A stretch of DNA of 64,000 bases from JAAFIP01 sp043778205 (GTDB lineage Bacteria > Pseudomonadota > Gammaproteobacteria > Burkholderiales > Burkholderiaceae_C), in NCBI GenBank assembly GCA_043778205.1, contig JAYWGO010000058.1, forward strand, positions 1 to 64,000, given 5' to 3'. This document shows, piece by piece, positions 26,003-35,061 of this stretch. The notes below the pieces were generated by a model. The model was not told the origin of the DNA, ran no database searches, and saw only the letters and a list, made by a program, of their open reading frames with translations. A program made the position numbers and the translations under genes. Position 1 is the stretch's first letter. Each line of letters opens with the position of its first letter.

Positions 26003-27418
26003 ATGAGCGCTGTACTGTCCCCCCCTATTTCCAACTCCATCCCCAAAGTCGGCTTCGTTAGCCTTGGCTGCCCTAAGGCGCTGACCGACTCGGAGTTGAT
26101 TCTTACCCAACTGTCTGCCGAGGGCTACCTAACGTCCAAAACTTTCGAGGGCGCAGACTTGGTCATCGTCAATACCTGCGGCTTTATCGACGATGCCGTT
26201 AAAGAAAGCCTAGACACCATTGGTGAAGCCTTGGCAGTAAATGGCAAAGTTATCGTCACGGGCTGCCTGGGGGCTAAAACGGTAGACGGCGGTGCCGATA
26301 CCAGCGGCGGTAAGACCGACGAGAACCTGGTGCGCAAAATGCACCCCAGCGTGCTGGCCGTAACCGGCCCCCACGCCACCCAAGAAGTGATGGACGCGGT
26401 GCATTTGCACCTGCCTAAACCGCACGACCCGTTTGTAGATTTGGTGCCTGCTTACGGCATCAAGCTCACCCCCAAACATTACGCCTACCTCAAAATCAGC
26501 GAAGGCTGCAACCACCGCTGCACGTTTTGCATCATCCCCAGCATGCGCGGCGACTTGGTCAGCCGGCCGATGGGCGATGTGCTCAAAGAAGCACGCGCGC
26601 TGTTTGAAGGAGGCATCAAAGAGCTGCTGGTGGTCAGCCAAGACACCTCCGCCTATGGGGTGGACACCAAATACCGCACCGGCTTTTTCGATGGCCGCCC
26701 GGTCAAAACCCGCATGCTTGAGCTGGTAGACGAGCTGGGCAAACTGGCCGAGCCCTTTGGCGCGTGGGTGCGCCTGCACTACGTGTACCCCTACCCCAGC
26801 GTGGACGAGGTGATCCCGCTGATGGCAGCGGGCAGGGCGCTGCCCTACCTGGACGTGCCCTTCCAGCACAGCCACCCCGATGTGCTCAAGCGCATGAAGC
26901 GCCCCGCCAGCGGCGAGAAAAACCTAGACCGCATCGCCCGCTGGCGCGATGCCTGCCCCGAGATCGTGATTCGCAGCACCTTTATTGCAGGCTTTCCGGG
27001 CGAGACGGAAGAAGAGTTTAGCCACCTGCTGGACTTCATGGCCGAGGCCCACATTGACCGTGCCGGCTGCTTTGCCTACAGCCCGGTAAAAGGCGCTACA
27101 GCCAACGACATTCCCGGTATGCTGCCGCTAGAAGTGCGCGAAGAACGCCGTGCCAGGTTCATGGCGGTGGCCGAAGCAGTCTCTGCTGCCAAACTGCGCC
27201 AGCGCATAGGTGCCACCATGCAAGTGCTGGTAGACAGTGCGCCCGCGATGGGCAAAAAAGGTGGCCTGGGCCGCAGCTATGCCGACGCACCAGAGATCGA
27301 CGGCGTAGTAAAACTGCTGCCCCCTGAGAAAATAAGCAAGCAGCTTAAAGTGGGCGAATTTACCAAAGCCCGTATCGTCGGCACCGATGGGCATGATTTA
27401 GTGGCACTCCCGATTTAA
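26003..27418 (+). CDS. rimO: Ribosomal protein S12 methylthiotransferase RimO
   Basis: A radical-SAM enzyme that adds a methylthio group to an Asp of ribosomal protein S12. The 471-residue protein has an N-terminal MTTase domain with three cluster Cys residues, in VGFVSLGCPKALTDSE, IVNTCGFIDDA and IVTGCLGAK. The radical-SAM motif CNHRCTFCIIPSMRG lies near residue 170, and a C-terminal TRAM domain ends the protein. The spacing LGCPKALTDSE is diagnostic for RimO rather than MiaB. Its TAA stop lies within the first bases of a dispersed repeat copy. Confidence 0.96.
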   Translation: MSAVLSPPISNSIPKVGFVSLGCPKALTDSELILTQLSAEGYLTSKTFEGADLVIVNTCGFIDDAVKESLDTIGEALAVNGKVIVTGCLGAKTVDGGADTSGGKTDENLVRKMHPSVLAVTGPHATQEVMDAVHLHLPKPHDPFVDLVPAYGIKLTPKHYAYLKISEGCNHRCTFCIIPSMRGDLVSRPMGDVLKEARALFEGGIKELLVVSQDTSAYGVDTKYRTGFFDGRPVKTRMLELVDELGKLAEPFGAWVRLHYVYPYPSVDEVIPLMAAGRALPYLDVPFQHSHPDVLKRMKRPASGEKNLDRIARWRDACPEIVIRSTFIAGFPGETEEEFSHLLDFMAEAHIDRAGCFAYSPVKGATANDIPGMLPLEVREERRARFMAVAEAVSAAKLRQRIGATMQVLVDSAPAMGKKGGLGRSYADAPEIDGVVKLLPPEKISKQLKVGEFTKARIVGTDGHDLVALPI

Positions 27419-27453
27419 TAGCTGCTTGTGCAGCATTTCCTTGGGCCAGAGGC
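27414..27453 (+). repeat. Dispersed palindromic repeat, copy 4 (overlaps rimO stop)
   Basis: This copy reads TTTAATAGCTGCTTGTGCAG and continues with CATTTCCTTGGGCCAGAGGCT. It begins at the rimO stop codon (27416-27418), so the repeat supplies the end of the coding sequence. Confidence 0.88.
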
Positions 27454-27514
27454 TGATTTAGTTTAAAAATAACGCCTATATTGCGCCGAGTGCGCATTTT
27501 TTAGTCACGCAAGC

Positions 27515-28357
27515 CTAGGCCAGTGACAGCGCTTTGGCTGTCTCGCGCAGGTACTCGCGCACCTCGGCCATGCCGGGGCCTACATGGCGGTCGATGCGGC
27601 GAATGTAGGGGCAGGTCAGCGTGGCCAGCGCGGTGTTGTCGGGGCCGAGGATGGGGAAAGAAATATCCACCACTCCAAAAGACTGCGCGCTGTCCCGCTC
27701 CAGGTAGCCTAGTTTGCGTATAGCGGTCAGGGTGGCCCGCAGTTTTGCCTCGGTGATGGGCACCTCGCCGTCCAGGGCGGTGTGTTCGGCCAGCATGCGC
27801 TGGTAGCTGCCAGCATCGGCGTAGGCCAGCAGCAGGTGGCCTGAGGCTGTGTCTAGCAGGCCCACGCGCGCACCGCGCTGCACCGAAAAGCTCCAACCCC
27901 TTGGGCTGTCGATCTGCGCACTGATCAGCACATTGCCGCGGTCGTACACGCCCATGTGGCAAGACTGTTCGGCTTTGCGCGCAAAGTCATCCATCGCTGG
28001 CAGGGCTTGGTTAATCAGGCGGCTCATGGGTGGGTGGATGTGGGCTAGTGCAAACAGCTTCAGGCTCAGCGCGTAGCGGTCACCCGAGGTGCTGCGCATC
28101 ACATACTGGCGCGCCACCAGGCGCTCTAGCATGCGGTAGATCTCGCTGGCGCTACGGTCCATTTCTTTGACGATCTCTGCACGCGTGAGGCCTTCTGGCT
28201 GGGTGGCCAGTAACTCCAGAATGTCCAAGCCCTTGTCTAGCGCGGGCGCGCGGTAGCGGCTTTCTGGCGGCAAAGACGCTTCGTCCTGTGCTTCTGGTTT
28301 GCTGCGGGGAGCGCTAGGTAGGGCGGCGCTGGAGGTGCTACGGGCGATGGGTGGCAT
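27515..28357 (-). CDS. IclR-family transcriptional regulator of the L-fucose island
   Basis: A 280-residue regulator. After a 45-residue polar N-terminal tail, the winged helix reads LDILELLATQPEGLTRAEIV and RSASEIYRMLERLVARQYV (about residues 45-85). The effector domain includes GARVGLLDTASGHLLLAYAD near residue 160 and FGVVDISFPILG near residue 230. It is divergent from the fucose operon starting at 28506, and repeated TGAATCAT elements lie between them, so local control is likely. The exact start within the polar tail is uncertain. Confidence 0.9.
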   Translation of the reverse strand: MPPIARSTSSAALPSAPRSKPEAQDEASLPPESRYRAPALDKGLDILELLATQPEGLTRAEIVKEMDRSASEIYRMLERLVARQYVMRSTSGDRYALSLKLFALAHIHPPMSRLINQALPAMDDFARKAEQSCHMGVYDRGNVLISAQIDSPRGWSFSVQRGARVGLLDTASGHLLLAYADAGSYQRMLAEHTALDGEVPITEAKLRATLTAIRKLGYLERDSAQSFGVVDISFPILGPDNTALATLTCPYIRRIDRHVGPGMAEVREYLRETAKALSLA

Positions 28358-28505
28358 AGGTGGTGCGGCTTTCGGTGGGGATTTACTTTAATACAGGTGC
28401 ACGCTAGGGTAAGTTCTAGGTCTTGGTGCGCCAAAACTCCGTATCATTTGAATTCATAAATGAATCATCTGTTTATATTTGAATCATTAAACCGGAGTTT
28501 GCAGC
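28358..28505. promoter_or_regulatory. Divergent control region of the fucose operon
   Basis: The right half of this 148-bp gap is AT-rich. An inverted repeat TCATTT (28444-28449) / AAATGA (28458-28463) is centred on GAATTC. TGAATCAT occurs directly at 28461-28468 and 28480-28487. These are plausible IclR-family binding sites. CCGGAG just before 28497 is the ribosome site of the first operon gene. Confidence 0.55.
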
Positions 28506-29267
28506 ATGGGTCAAGGTCGTTTGCAAGGTAAAACAGTACTCATCACTGCAGCGGGCCAAGGCATTGGCCGGGCCAGCGCCGTGGCCTGCGCGGCAGCAGG
28601 GGCGCAGGTGATTGCCACCGACATTAACCAAGCCCTTCTGGACAGCCTGGCCAAGGACTACCCTGGCATCCAGGTGCAGCAGCTAGACGTGTGCAATGCC
28701 GCCGCCGTGGTGGCCCTGGCGGCACGTACCCCCGCGCTGGACGCGTTGTTTAACTGCGCTGGCATGGTTGCCAATGGCAGCTTGCTGGACAGCACAGAAG
28801 CCGACTGGGATCTGAGTTTTGAGCTGAATGTCAAAAGCATGTTCCGCATGACGCGCGCCCTCTTGCCCGCGATGCTGGCCAAGGCAGAAACACAGGGCTG
28901 CGCTGTGTCCATCATCAATATGGCCTCCATGGCATCTAGCATCAAGGGCTTTGCTAACCGCTGTGCCTACGGTGCCACCAAGGCCGCAGTGATTGGCCTG
29001 ACCAAATCACTGGCGGCTGACTACGTGAAGGCTGGTTTGCGCGCCAACGCCCTATGCCCAGGCACGGTGGACACACCCTCGCTGCGCGGGCGTATTGCCA
29101 GTGCCGCCGACCCAGTGCAGGCTGAAAAAGACTTTATTGCGCGCCAGCCCATGGGCCGCTTGGCCGCGGTAGACGACATTACGCCCATGGTGGTCTACCT
29201 GGCCAGCGACGAGTCCCGCTACATGACGGGGCAGACGCTGCTGGTGGATGGCGGTGTCACTATCTGA
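28506..29267 (+). CDS. 2-keto-3-deoxy-L-fuconate dehydrogenase (SDR)
   Basis: A 253-residue short-chain dehydrogenase with the cofactor loop TAAGQGIGRASAVAC near residue 14, NCAGMV near residue 83 and active-site YGATKAAVIGLTK near residue 157. NALCPGTVDTPSLRGRI near residue 182 is typical of the BDH2/DHRS6-like group that includes KDF dehydrogenase. In the oxidative L-fucose pathway it converts 2-keto-3-deoxy-L-fuconate to 2,4-diketo-3-deoxy-L-fuconate with NAD. The presence of dehydratase, lactonase, diketo-acid hydrolase and a second SDR in the same operon supports the assignment. Confidence 0.82.
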   Translation: MGQGRLQGKTVLITAAGQGIGRASAVACAAAGAQVIATDINQALLDSLAKDYPGIQVQQLDVCNAAAVVALAARTPALDALFNCAGMVANGSLLDSTEADWDLSFELNVKSMFRMTRALLPAMLAKAETQGCAVSIINMASMASSIKGFANRCAYGATKAAVIGLTKSLAADYVKAGLRANALCPGTVDTPSLRGRIASAADPVQAEKDFIARQPMGRLAAVDDITPMVVYLASDESRYMTGQTLLVDGGVTI

Positions 29268-29292
29268 TGACCGGTACAACTAAGGTTTGAGT

Positions 29293-30786
29293 GTGACTGC
29301 ACTGATTTGCGTGAACCAACTTAGCAAGTCGTTTCCAGGCGTGCGTGCGCTAGACAGCGTGCGCTTTGATCTGCTTGCGGGCGAGGTGCACGCCCTGATG
29401 GGAGAGAACGGAGCGGGCAAGTCCACACTGATGAAAATTCTAGCGGGCGTGTACCGCAAAGACAGCGGAGAGGTGCTGCTAGACGGCAAACAGGTAGAGA
29501 TCGACAGCCCGGCGCATGCGCAGTCGCTGGCCATTGGCATCATCCACCAAGAGCTGCACCTCATGGGCCACTTGACGGCAGCGCAAAACATCTTTTTGGG
29601 CCGTGAACCACGCAAGGCTGCAGGCCTGCTGCTGGACGAGCAGCAATTAAACCGCAACGCCCAGGCGCTGTTTGACCGGTTGAACCTGCAGCTGGCCCCT
29701 ACGGTGACCATTGGCGATCTGACCGTAGCACGCCAGCAGATGGTAGAGATTGCCAAAGCGCTGTCATTTCGCTTGCGCATACTCATCATGGATGAGCCCA
29801 CAGCCGCACTGAACAATGCCGAGATTGAGGAGCTGTTTCGCATCATCCGGCAGCTCAAGCAGGAGGGCGTGGGCATTGTTTATATATCGCACAAGATGGA
29901 CGAGATCCAGCGCATTGCCGACCGCATTACTGTCTTGCGTGATGGTGCCTACATTGCCACCGTGCCGGCAGCCACGCCCATGCAAGAGGTGATTGCCATG
30001 ATGGTAGGGCGCAAGCTGGACAAGTTTGAAAAGACAGTGCCTGACACCTCGGCCAATGAAGTGCTGCTGGACGTGCGCGGCTTGAACCGCGGGCGCGCCA
30101 TCCGCGATGTGAGCTTTACCGTTCGCCGTGGCGAAATTTTGGGTTTTGCGGGCCTCATGGGCGCAGGCCGCACCGAGGTGGCGCGCGCGGTGTTTGGTGC
30201 CGACCCGATCGAGTCGGGCGAAGTGCGGGTGCGCGGGCAAGTGATTCGGCTGACTTCGCCGCAAGACGCGGTGCAGGCGGGTATTGGTTACTTGTCTGAA
30301 GACCGCAAGCACTTTGGCCTTGCCACGGGCATGGATGTGCAATCCAACATCACCTTGCCCAGCTTAAAACGTTGGCTTAAATGGGGCGTGTTCCTCAATC
30401 TTGCGGCCATTCGGGCCATCTCCCAAGAGATGGTGCAAAAGCTGCGCATCAAAACACCATCGCTTGGCCAAACGGTCAAGCTGCTGTCGGGCGGCAACCA
30501 GCAAAAGGTGGTGATCGCCAAGTGGCTGGTACAAGACTGTGCAGTGTTGATTTTCGACGAGCCCACACGCGGCATTGACGTGGGCGCCAAGAGCGAGATT
30601 TACAAGCTGCTCAATGACCTGGCCGCCCAGGGTCGCGCCATCATCGTTATCTCCAGCGAATTACCCGAGGTACTGCTTTTGAGTCACCGCATTGTGGTGA
30701 TGTGCGAGGGCCGCATCACAGGCGAGGTGCGCGGCGACGCGGCCACCCAAGAGAGCCTGATGGCCCTGGCCACACAGCGCGACTAA
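29293..30786 (+). CDS. Sugar ABC transporter ATP-binding protein (fucose island)
   Basis: A 497-residue RbsA-type ATPase with two fused domains. Walker A GENGAGKST lies near residue 38 and Walker B ILIMDEPTAALNN near residue 160. The second domain has GLMGAGRTEVARAV near residue 290 in place of a true Walker A, and the signature LSGGNQQKVVIAKWL near residue 400. The longer frame begins with TTG at 29287, but TAAGG at 29281-29285 spaces better to the GTG at 29293. It lies between the SDR and permease genes of the operon. Confidence 0.92.
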   Translation: MTALICVNQLSKSFPGVRALDSVRFDLLAGEVHALMGENGAGKSTLMKILAGVYRKDSGEVLLDGKQVEIDSPAHAQSLAIGIIHQELHLMGHLTAAQNIFLGREPRKAAGLLLDEQQLNRNAQALFDRLNLQLAPTVTIGDLTVARQQMVEIAKALSFRLRILIMDEPTAALNNAEIEELFRIIRQLKQEGVGIVYISHKMDEIQRIADRITVLRDGAYIATVPAATPMQEVIAMMVGRKLDKFEKTVPDTSANEVLLDVRGLNRGRAIRDVSFTVRRGEILGFAGLMGAGRTEVARAVFGADPIESGEVRVRGQVIRLTSPQDAVQAGIGYLSEDRKHFGLATGMDVQSNITLPSLKRWLKWGVFLNLAAIRAISQEMVQKLRIKTPSLGQTVKLLSGGNQQKVVIAKWLVQDCAVLIFDEPTRGIDVGAKSEIYKLLNDLAAQGRAIIVISSELPEVLLLSHRIVVMCEGRITGEVRGDAATQESLMALATQRD

Positions 30787-30802
30787 TTCAAAAAGGCACA
30801 GC

Positions 30803-31810
30803 ATGGCAATGGCACACACTACTTCTCTCACTTCTTGGGCAGCCCAGCTGTCGGGTGGCCAGGCCAAGCAAAAGCTGCTGGCTTTTGCCAGCCTGATTGC
30901 ATTGATCTTGGTGTTTACCGTGCTCAAGCCCGATGCCTTCATGACGCGGGACAATATCATCGGTATCTTGCAGTCCACTACCGTCATTGGCGTACTGGCC
31001 ATTGCCAGCACTTTTATCATCATCACCTCAGGCATTGACCTGTCTGTGGGCGTTCTGATGACGTTTTGCGCCGTGATGGCGGGCGTTTTCATGGTGAACC
31101 TGGGCATGCCTGTGCCCTTGGGCATCGTGTGTGCTTTGGCCATGGGCGCGTTGTCGGGCTGCATTTCGGGTCTGGCCATCACTAAGCTCAAAGTGCCGCC
31201 CTTCATTGCCACACTGGGCATGATGATGCTGCTCAAGGGTGTGTCGCTCATCATCACCAACACGCGGCCGATTTACTTCAGCGATGTAGCAGGCTTTGAC
31301 CAAATTGCTTTGGGTTCGCTGATCGGTGACCTTGTACCTAGCCTTCCCATTCCCAACGGCGTGGTCATTATGTTTGTGGTGGCACTGGTGTGCGCAGTGG
31401 TGCTGAACAAAACTGCACTGGGCCGCTACACATTTGCACTGGGCAGTAACGAAGAAGCGGTGCGGCTGTCGGGTGTGAATGTGGACCGCTGGAAGGTCAT
31501 CATTTACACCTTTTCTGGCGGCATTTGCGGTATCGCTGGTTTATTGATTGCCTCACGCCTGAACTCTGCACAGCCTGCGCTGGGCCAAGGCTACGAGCTG
31601 GACGCGATTGCCGCCGTGGTGATTGGCGGCACCTCGCTCAGTGGCGGTGTGGGCACAATTATGGGCACTGTCATTGGCGCTTTCATTATGAGCGTACTCA
31701 TCAACGGTTTGCGCATCATGTCGGTGGCCCAAGAGTGGCAGATGGTGCTTACCGGTCTCATCATCATTTTGGCGGTCTACACCGACAACTTGCGCCGCAA
31801 CAAAAAATAA
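30803..31810 (+). CDS. Sugar ABC transporter permease (fucose island)
   Basis: A 335-residue RbsC-like membrane protein. It has VIGVLAIASTFIIITSGIDL near residue 62, LAITKLKVPPFIATLGMMML near residue 125 and AAVVIGGTSLSGGVGTIMGT near residue 270, the standard landmarks of ribose-type permeases. Only one permease gene is present here, so it probably forms a homodimer, unlike the two-permease importer of the first island. The gene ends 92 bp before the binding-protein gene. Confidence 0.92.
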   Translation: MAMAHTTSLTSWAAQLSGGQAKQKLLAFASLIALILVFTVLKPDAFMTRDNIIGILQSTTVIGVLAIASTFIIITSGIDLSVGVLMTFCAVMAGVFMVNLGMPVPLGIVCALAMGALSGCISGLAITKLKVPPFIATLGMMMLLKGVSLIITNTRPIYFSDVAGFDQIALGSLIGDLVPSLPIPNGVVIMFVVALVCAVVLNKTALGRYTFALGSNEEAVRLSGVNVDRWKVIIYTFSGGICGIAGLLIASRLNSAQPALGQGYELDAIAAVVIGGTSLSGGVGTIMGTVIGAFIMSVLINGLRIMSVAQEWQMVLTGLIIILAVYTDNLRRNKK

Positions 31811-31902
31811 GGAGACCGCACGACACCCATGCACCCACTTTGGTTTTCAATTTCCCTCCCCGTGATTCTGTCCAACACATTATTTTATTTTAGGAAACAA
31901 CC

Positions 31903-32847
31903 ATGAACGCAAAACGACAACTGCTGGCTTTGACCGCTGGCTTGGCACTGGCCGGCTTTTCCAGCTTTTCAGCTGCCCAAGAAATCTACATTCCCCTGAT
32001 CTCTAAAGGTTTTCAGCACCAGTTTTGGCAAGCTGTGAAGCAAGGTGCCGACCAGGCTGCCAAAGACTACAAAGTAAAAGTCACCTTCGAGGGCCCTGAG
32101 ACCGAACAGCAAGTGGACAAACAGATCGACATGCTGTCTGCTGCTTTGGCCAAAAAACCGGCCGCGATTGCCTTTGCTGCGCTGGACAGCAAAGCAGCTA
32201 TTCCGCTGCTGAAAAAAGCCCAGGATGCCAAGATTCCCGTTATCGCGTTTGACTCGGGTGTCGACAGCGACATCGTGCTGACCACGGCACAAACCGACAG
32301 CCGGGCCGCTGCTGCCATGGCGGCGGACAAGATGGCCGAGAAGATCGGTGGCGCAGGCGAAGTGGCGGTGATTGGGCATGACCAGACCAGCACCACCGGC
32401 ACTGGCCGCCGCGATGGTTTTGTAGACCAGATCAAGGCCAAGTACCCCAAAATTAAGGTGGTAGATATTCAGTATGGCGGTGGCGACCACCTCAAGTCTG
32501 CTGAAATTGCCAAGACCCTTATGCAAGCTCATCCTAAGCTCAAAGGCATTTTCGGCACCAACGAAGGTTCTGCCATTGGTGCGGGCAAAGGCCTGAAAGA
32601 AGCCAAAAAGACCGGTGTGATCATCATTGGTTTTGACTCTGGCAAGGCGCAGAAAGACATGATCAATGACGGCACCATTGCTGGTGCAATCACCCAAAAC
32701 CCGGTGGGCATTGGTTACAAAACGGTGGAAGCCGCTGTAAAGGCTTTGAAGGGCGAGAAGTTGCCCAAGATCATCGACACCGGCTTTTACTACTACGACA
32801 AAAGCAATATGAAGGATGCCAAGATCGCGGCGGTTCTTTACGATTGA
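31903..32847 (+). CDS. Periplasmic sugar-binding protein (RbsB-like, probably L-fucose)
   Basis: A 314-residue binding protein with a cleavable signal peptide (LLALTAGLALAGFSSFSAAQ). The mature protein has IYIPLISKGFQHQFWQAV, KIPVIAFDSGVDSDIVLTT near residue 110 and GIFGTNEGSAIGAGKGLKEA near residue 210. TAGGAAACAACC before the ATG is a good ribosome site. The gene follows the permease, the reverse of the order in the first island. L-fucose as ligand is inferred from the enzymes in the operon. Confidence 0.88.
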   Translation: MNAKRQLLALTAGLALAGFSSFSAAQEIYIPLISKGFQHQFWQAVKQGADQAAKDYKVKVTFEGPETEQQVDKQIDMLSAALAKKPAAIAFAALDSKAAIPLLKKAQDAKIPVIAFDSGVDSDIVLTTAQTDSRAAAAMAADKMAEKIGGAGEVAVIGHDQTSTTGTGRRDGFVDQIKAKYPKIKVVDIQYGGGDHLKSAEIAKTLMQAHPKLKGIFGTNEGSAIGAGKGLKEAKKTGVIIIGFDSGKAQKDMINDGTIAGAITQNPVGIGYKTVEAAVKALKGEKLPKIIDTGFYYYDKSNMKDAKIAAVLYD

Positions 32848-32855
32848 TGTTCCCT

Positions 32856-32908
32856 GGGGCAAGTGCGCTGCGGCTTAGGCAGTAGCGCCTTGCCCCGTTT
32901 CGTTTTTA
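32856..32908 (+). terminator. Strong stem-loop after the fucose binding-protein gene
   Basis: GGGGCAAG (32856-32863) pairs with CTTGCCCC (32889-32896). The stem continues inward as GCGCTGC with GTAGCGC, with one bulged T, making about 15 pairs. A T-rich stretch with TTTTT follows. It may be a partial terminator or 3'-end stabiliser that raises binding-protein mRNA relative to the downstream enzyme genes. Confidence 0.6.
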
Positions 32909-32924
32909 CTGCAAGGACAAGACT

Positions 32925-33779
32925 GTGAAATTAGTACGCTATGGATTACCAGGCCAGGAAAAGCCTGGTGTGTTAGATGCCCAAGGCCGCGTGCGCGACC
33001 TGTCAGGGCACATTGCTGATGTGGCCGGTGCTGCGCTCTTGCCCGACAGCCTGGCGCGCTTGCGCGGCTTGAACACCGATAGCCTGCCCTTGGTGGCAGG
33101 CACTGCGCAAAAAGATTTGCGCCTGGGCGCCTGTGTGGGCCAGGTAGGCAAATTTATTTGCATAGGACTCAATTATTCTGACCATGCAGCCGAGAGCGGC
33201 ATGCAGGTGCCGCCCGAGCCGGTGGTGTTTAACAAATGGACCAGCGCCATCGTAGGCCCTGACGACCAGGTAGAAATTCCACGTGGCTCGGTCAAGACCG
33301 ACTGGGAGGTCGAGCTGGGCGTGGTTATTGGCAAGGGCGGGCGCTACATCAGCGAAGCCGATGCTTTGTCACATGTGGCTGGCTACTGTGTGGTAAACGA
33401 TGTGTCTGAACGCGAATACCAGCTTGACCGCAGCGGCACCTGGGACAAGGGCAAGGGCTGCGACACCTTTGGCCCCACAGGCCCTTGGCTGGTTACCGCC
33501 GATGAAGTGCCTGACCCGCAGGCCCTGAAGATGTGGCTGGAAGTAGACGGTAAGCGCTACCAAAACGGCAGCACCTCGACGATGGTGTATGGGGTTCAGT
33601 TTTTAATTTCGTACCTCAGCCGCTTCATGAGCCTGCAGCCTGGCGATGTGATTTCTACCGGCACCCCGCCCGGTGTAGGCATGGGCCAAAAGCCGCCGCT
33701 GTACCTGCGCGCAGGCCAGACCATTCACCTGGGCATTGAGGGGCTTGGTTCCCAAACGCAGAAGACCATACAGGCCTGA
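32925..33779 (+). CDS. 2,4-diketo-3-deoxy-L-fuconate hydrolase (FAH family)
   Basis: A 284-residue fumarylacetoacetate-hydrolase-fold enzyme. The core has FICIGLNYSDHAAESGM near residue 77, DWEVELGVVIGKGGR near residue 125 with the metal-binding Glu residues, and STGTPPGVGMGQKPP near residue 243. In the L-fucose route it splits 2,4-diketo-3-deoxy-L-fuconate into pyruvate and L-lactate. The GTG start at 32925 is preceded by AAGGACAA with good spacing. Assignment of the precise substrate rests on its neighbours. Confidence 0.82.
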   Translation: MKLVRYGLPGQEKPGVLDAQGRVRDLSGHIADVAGAALLPDSLARLRGLNTDSLPLVAGTAQKDLRLGACVGQVGKFICIGLNYSDHAAESGMQVPPEPVVFNKWTSAIVGPDDQVEIPRGSVKTDWEVELGVVIGKGGRYISEADALSHVAGYCVVNDVSEREYQLDRSGTWDKGKGCDTFGPTGPWLVTADEVPDPQALKMWLEVDGKRYQNGSTSTMVYGVQFLISYLSRFMSLQPGDVISTGTPPGVGMGQKPPLYLRAGQTIHLGIEGLGSQTQKTIQA

Positions 33780-33780
33780 T

Positions 33781-35061
33781 ATGAGCAAAGTTACCAATAT
33801 GCGCGTCGCAGACGTGCGGTTCCCCACGTCCCTGCATCTAGACGGCTCGGATGCCATGAACCCAGACCCTGACTATTCTGCAGCGTATGTGATTTTAGAA
33901 ACCGACCAGCCTGGCCTTGAAGGCCATGGCTTGACCTTCACAATTGGCCGTGGCAACGAGATCTGCTGCGCTGCCATTGAGGCCATGCGCCACTTGGTAG
34001 TGGGCCTGGACATGGACTGGGTGGCCCAGGACATGGGGCGCTTTTGGCGCTACATCACCTCAGACAGCCAATTGCGCTGGATTGGTCCAGACAAAGGGGC
34101 CATCCACCTGGCTACAGGCGCGGTGGTTAACGCGGTATGGGATTTGTGGGCCAAGCAAGAAGGCGTGCCTGTGTGGGTGCTGGTGGCGCGCATGAGCCCC
34201 GAAGAGGTGGTCAAACTGGTTGACTTTCGCTACATTACCGATTGCATCACACCCCAAGAAGCACTGGCCTTGCTGCACAAGCAGGCTGCGGGAAAAGCCG
34301 AGCGCTGGGCTACGCTTCAGCGTGAGGGCTACCCTTGCTACACCACATCGGCAGGCTGGCTGGGCTACGACGACGACAAGCTACGCCGCCTGTGCAAAGA
34401 GGCGATGGATGCGGGCTTTAACCACGTGAAGCTGAAGGTGGGCCGCGACAAGGCGGACGATATTCGCCGCCTTACCATTGCCCGTGAGGTGCTGGGCCCA
34501 GACCGCCACCTGATGATCGATGCCAACCAAGTGTGGGACGTGCAGCAAGCGGTGGAGTGGGTTAACGACTTGGCCTTTTGCAAGCCGTGGTTTATCGAAG
34601 AGCCCACCAGCCCAGACGACATTGAAGGCCACCGCGTGATCCGCGAGGCTGTAGCACCGGTAAAAGTGGCCACTGGCGAGATGTGCCAAAACCGCATCAT
34701 CTTTAAGCAACTGATCATGCGCGGAGCTATTGATGTAGTGCAAATTGACGCGTGCCGTTTGGGGGGTGTCAATGAAATTTTGGCTGTCATGCTGATGGCT
34801 GCTAAGTACAACTTGCCTGTGTGTCCGCACGCAGGTGGCGTAGGCTTGTGCGAGTATGTGCAGCATTTGTCCATGATTGACTATTTGTGCATTGCCGGTA
34901 CCCGCGAAGGGCGTGTGATCGAGTTTGTGGACCATCTGCATGAGCATTTCAAAGAACCCTGTGTGATTGAAAATGCGGCTTATATGCCGCCCAAGGCCCC
35001 CGGTTTTTCTATTGAAATGAAGCCTGAGTCGATTGCGCGGTATACCTACTGCCGCCCATGA
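33781..35061 (+). CDS. L-fuconate dehydratase (enolase superfamily)
   Basis: A 426-residue enolase-superfamily protein of the FucD group (Xanthomonas FucD, human ENOSF1). The KxK motif HVKLKVGRDKAD places Lys217/Lys219, and CPHAGGVGL places His350, close to the Lys220/His351 acid-base pair of Xanthomonas FucD. Metal ligands lie in LMIDANQVWDV, IEEPTSPDDIEG and ATGEMCQNRI. IGPDKGAIHLATGAVVNAVW is also characteristic. It converts L-fuconate to 2-keto-3-deoxy-L-fuconate. The open frame starts earlier at 33736, but the ATG one base after the upstream stop is preferred. Confidence 0.92.
   Translation: MSKVTNMRVADVRFPTSLHLDGSDAMNPDPDYSAAYVILETDQPGLEGHGLTFTIGRGNEICCAAIEAMRHLVVGLDMDWVAQDMGRFWRYITSDSQLRWIGPDKGAIHLATGAVVNAVWDLWAKQEGVPVWVLVARMSPEEVVKLVDFRYITDCITPQEALALLHKQAAGKAERWATLQREGYPCYTTSAGWLGYDDDKLRRLCKEAMDAGFNHVKLKVGRDKADDIRRLTIAREVLGPDRHLMIDANQVWDVQQAVEWVNDLAFCKPWFIEEPTSPDDIEGHRVIREAVAPVKVATGEMCQNRIIFKQLIMRGAIDVVQIDACRLGGVNEILAVMLMAAKYNLPVCPHAGGVGLCEYVQHLSMIDYLCIAGTREGRVIEFVDHLHEHFKEPCVIENAAYMPPKAPGFSIEMKPESIARYTYCRP

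Noticed and set aside
31969..32862. Minus-strand frame of 297 codons opposite the fucose-island binding protein
   Set aside because: It is the reverse of a well-supported signal-peptide-bearing RbsB-like protein, and the frame shows no motif.
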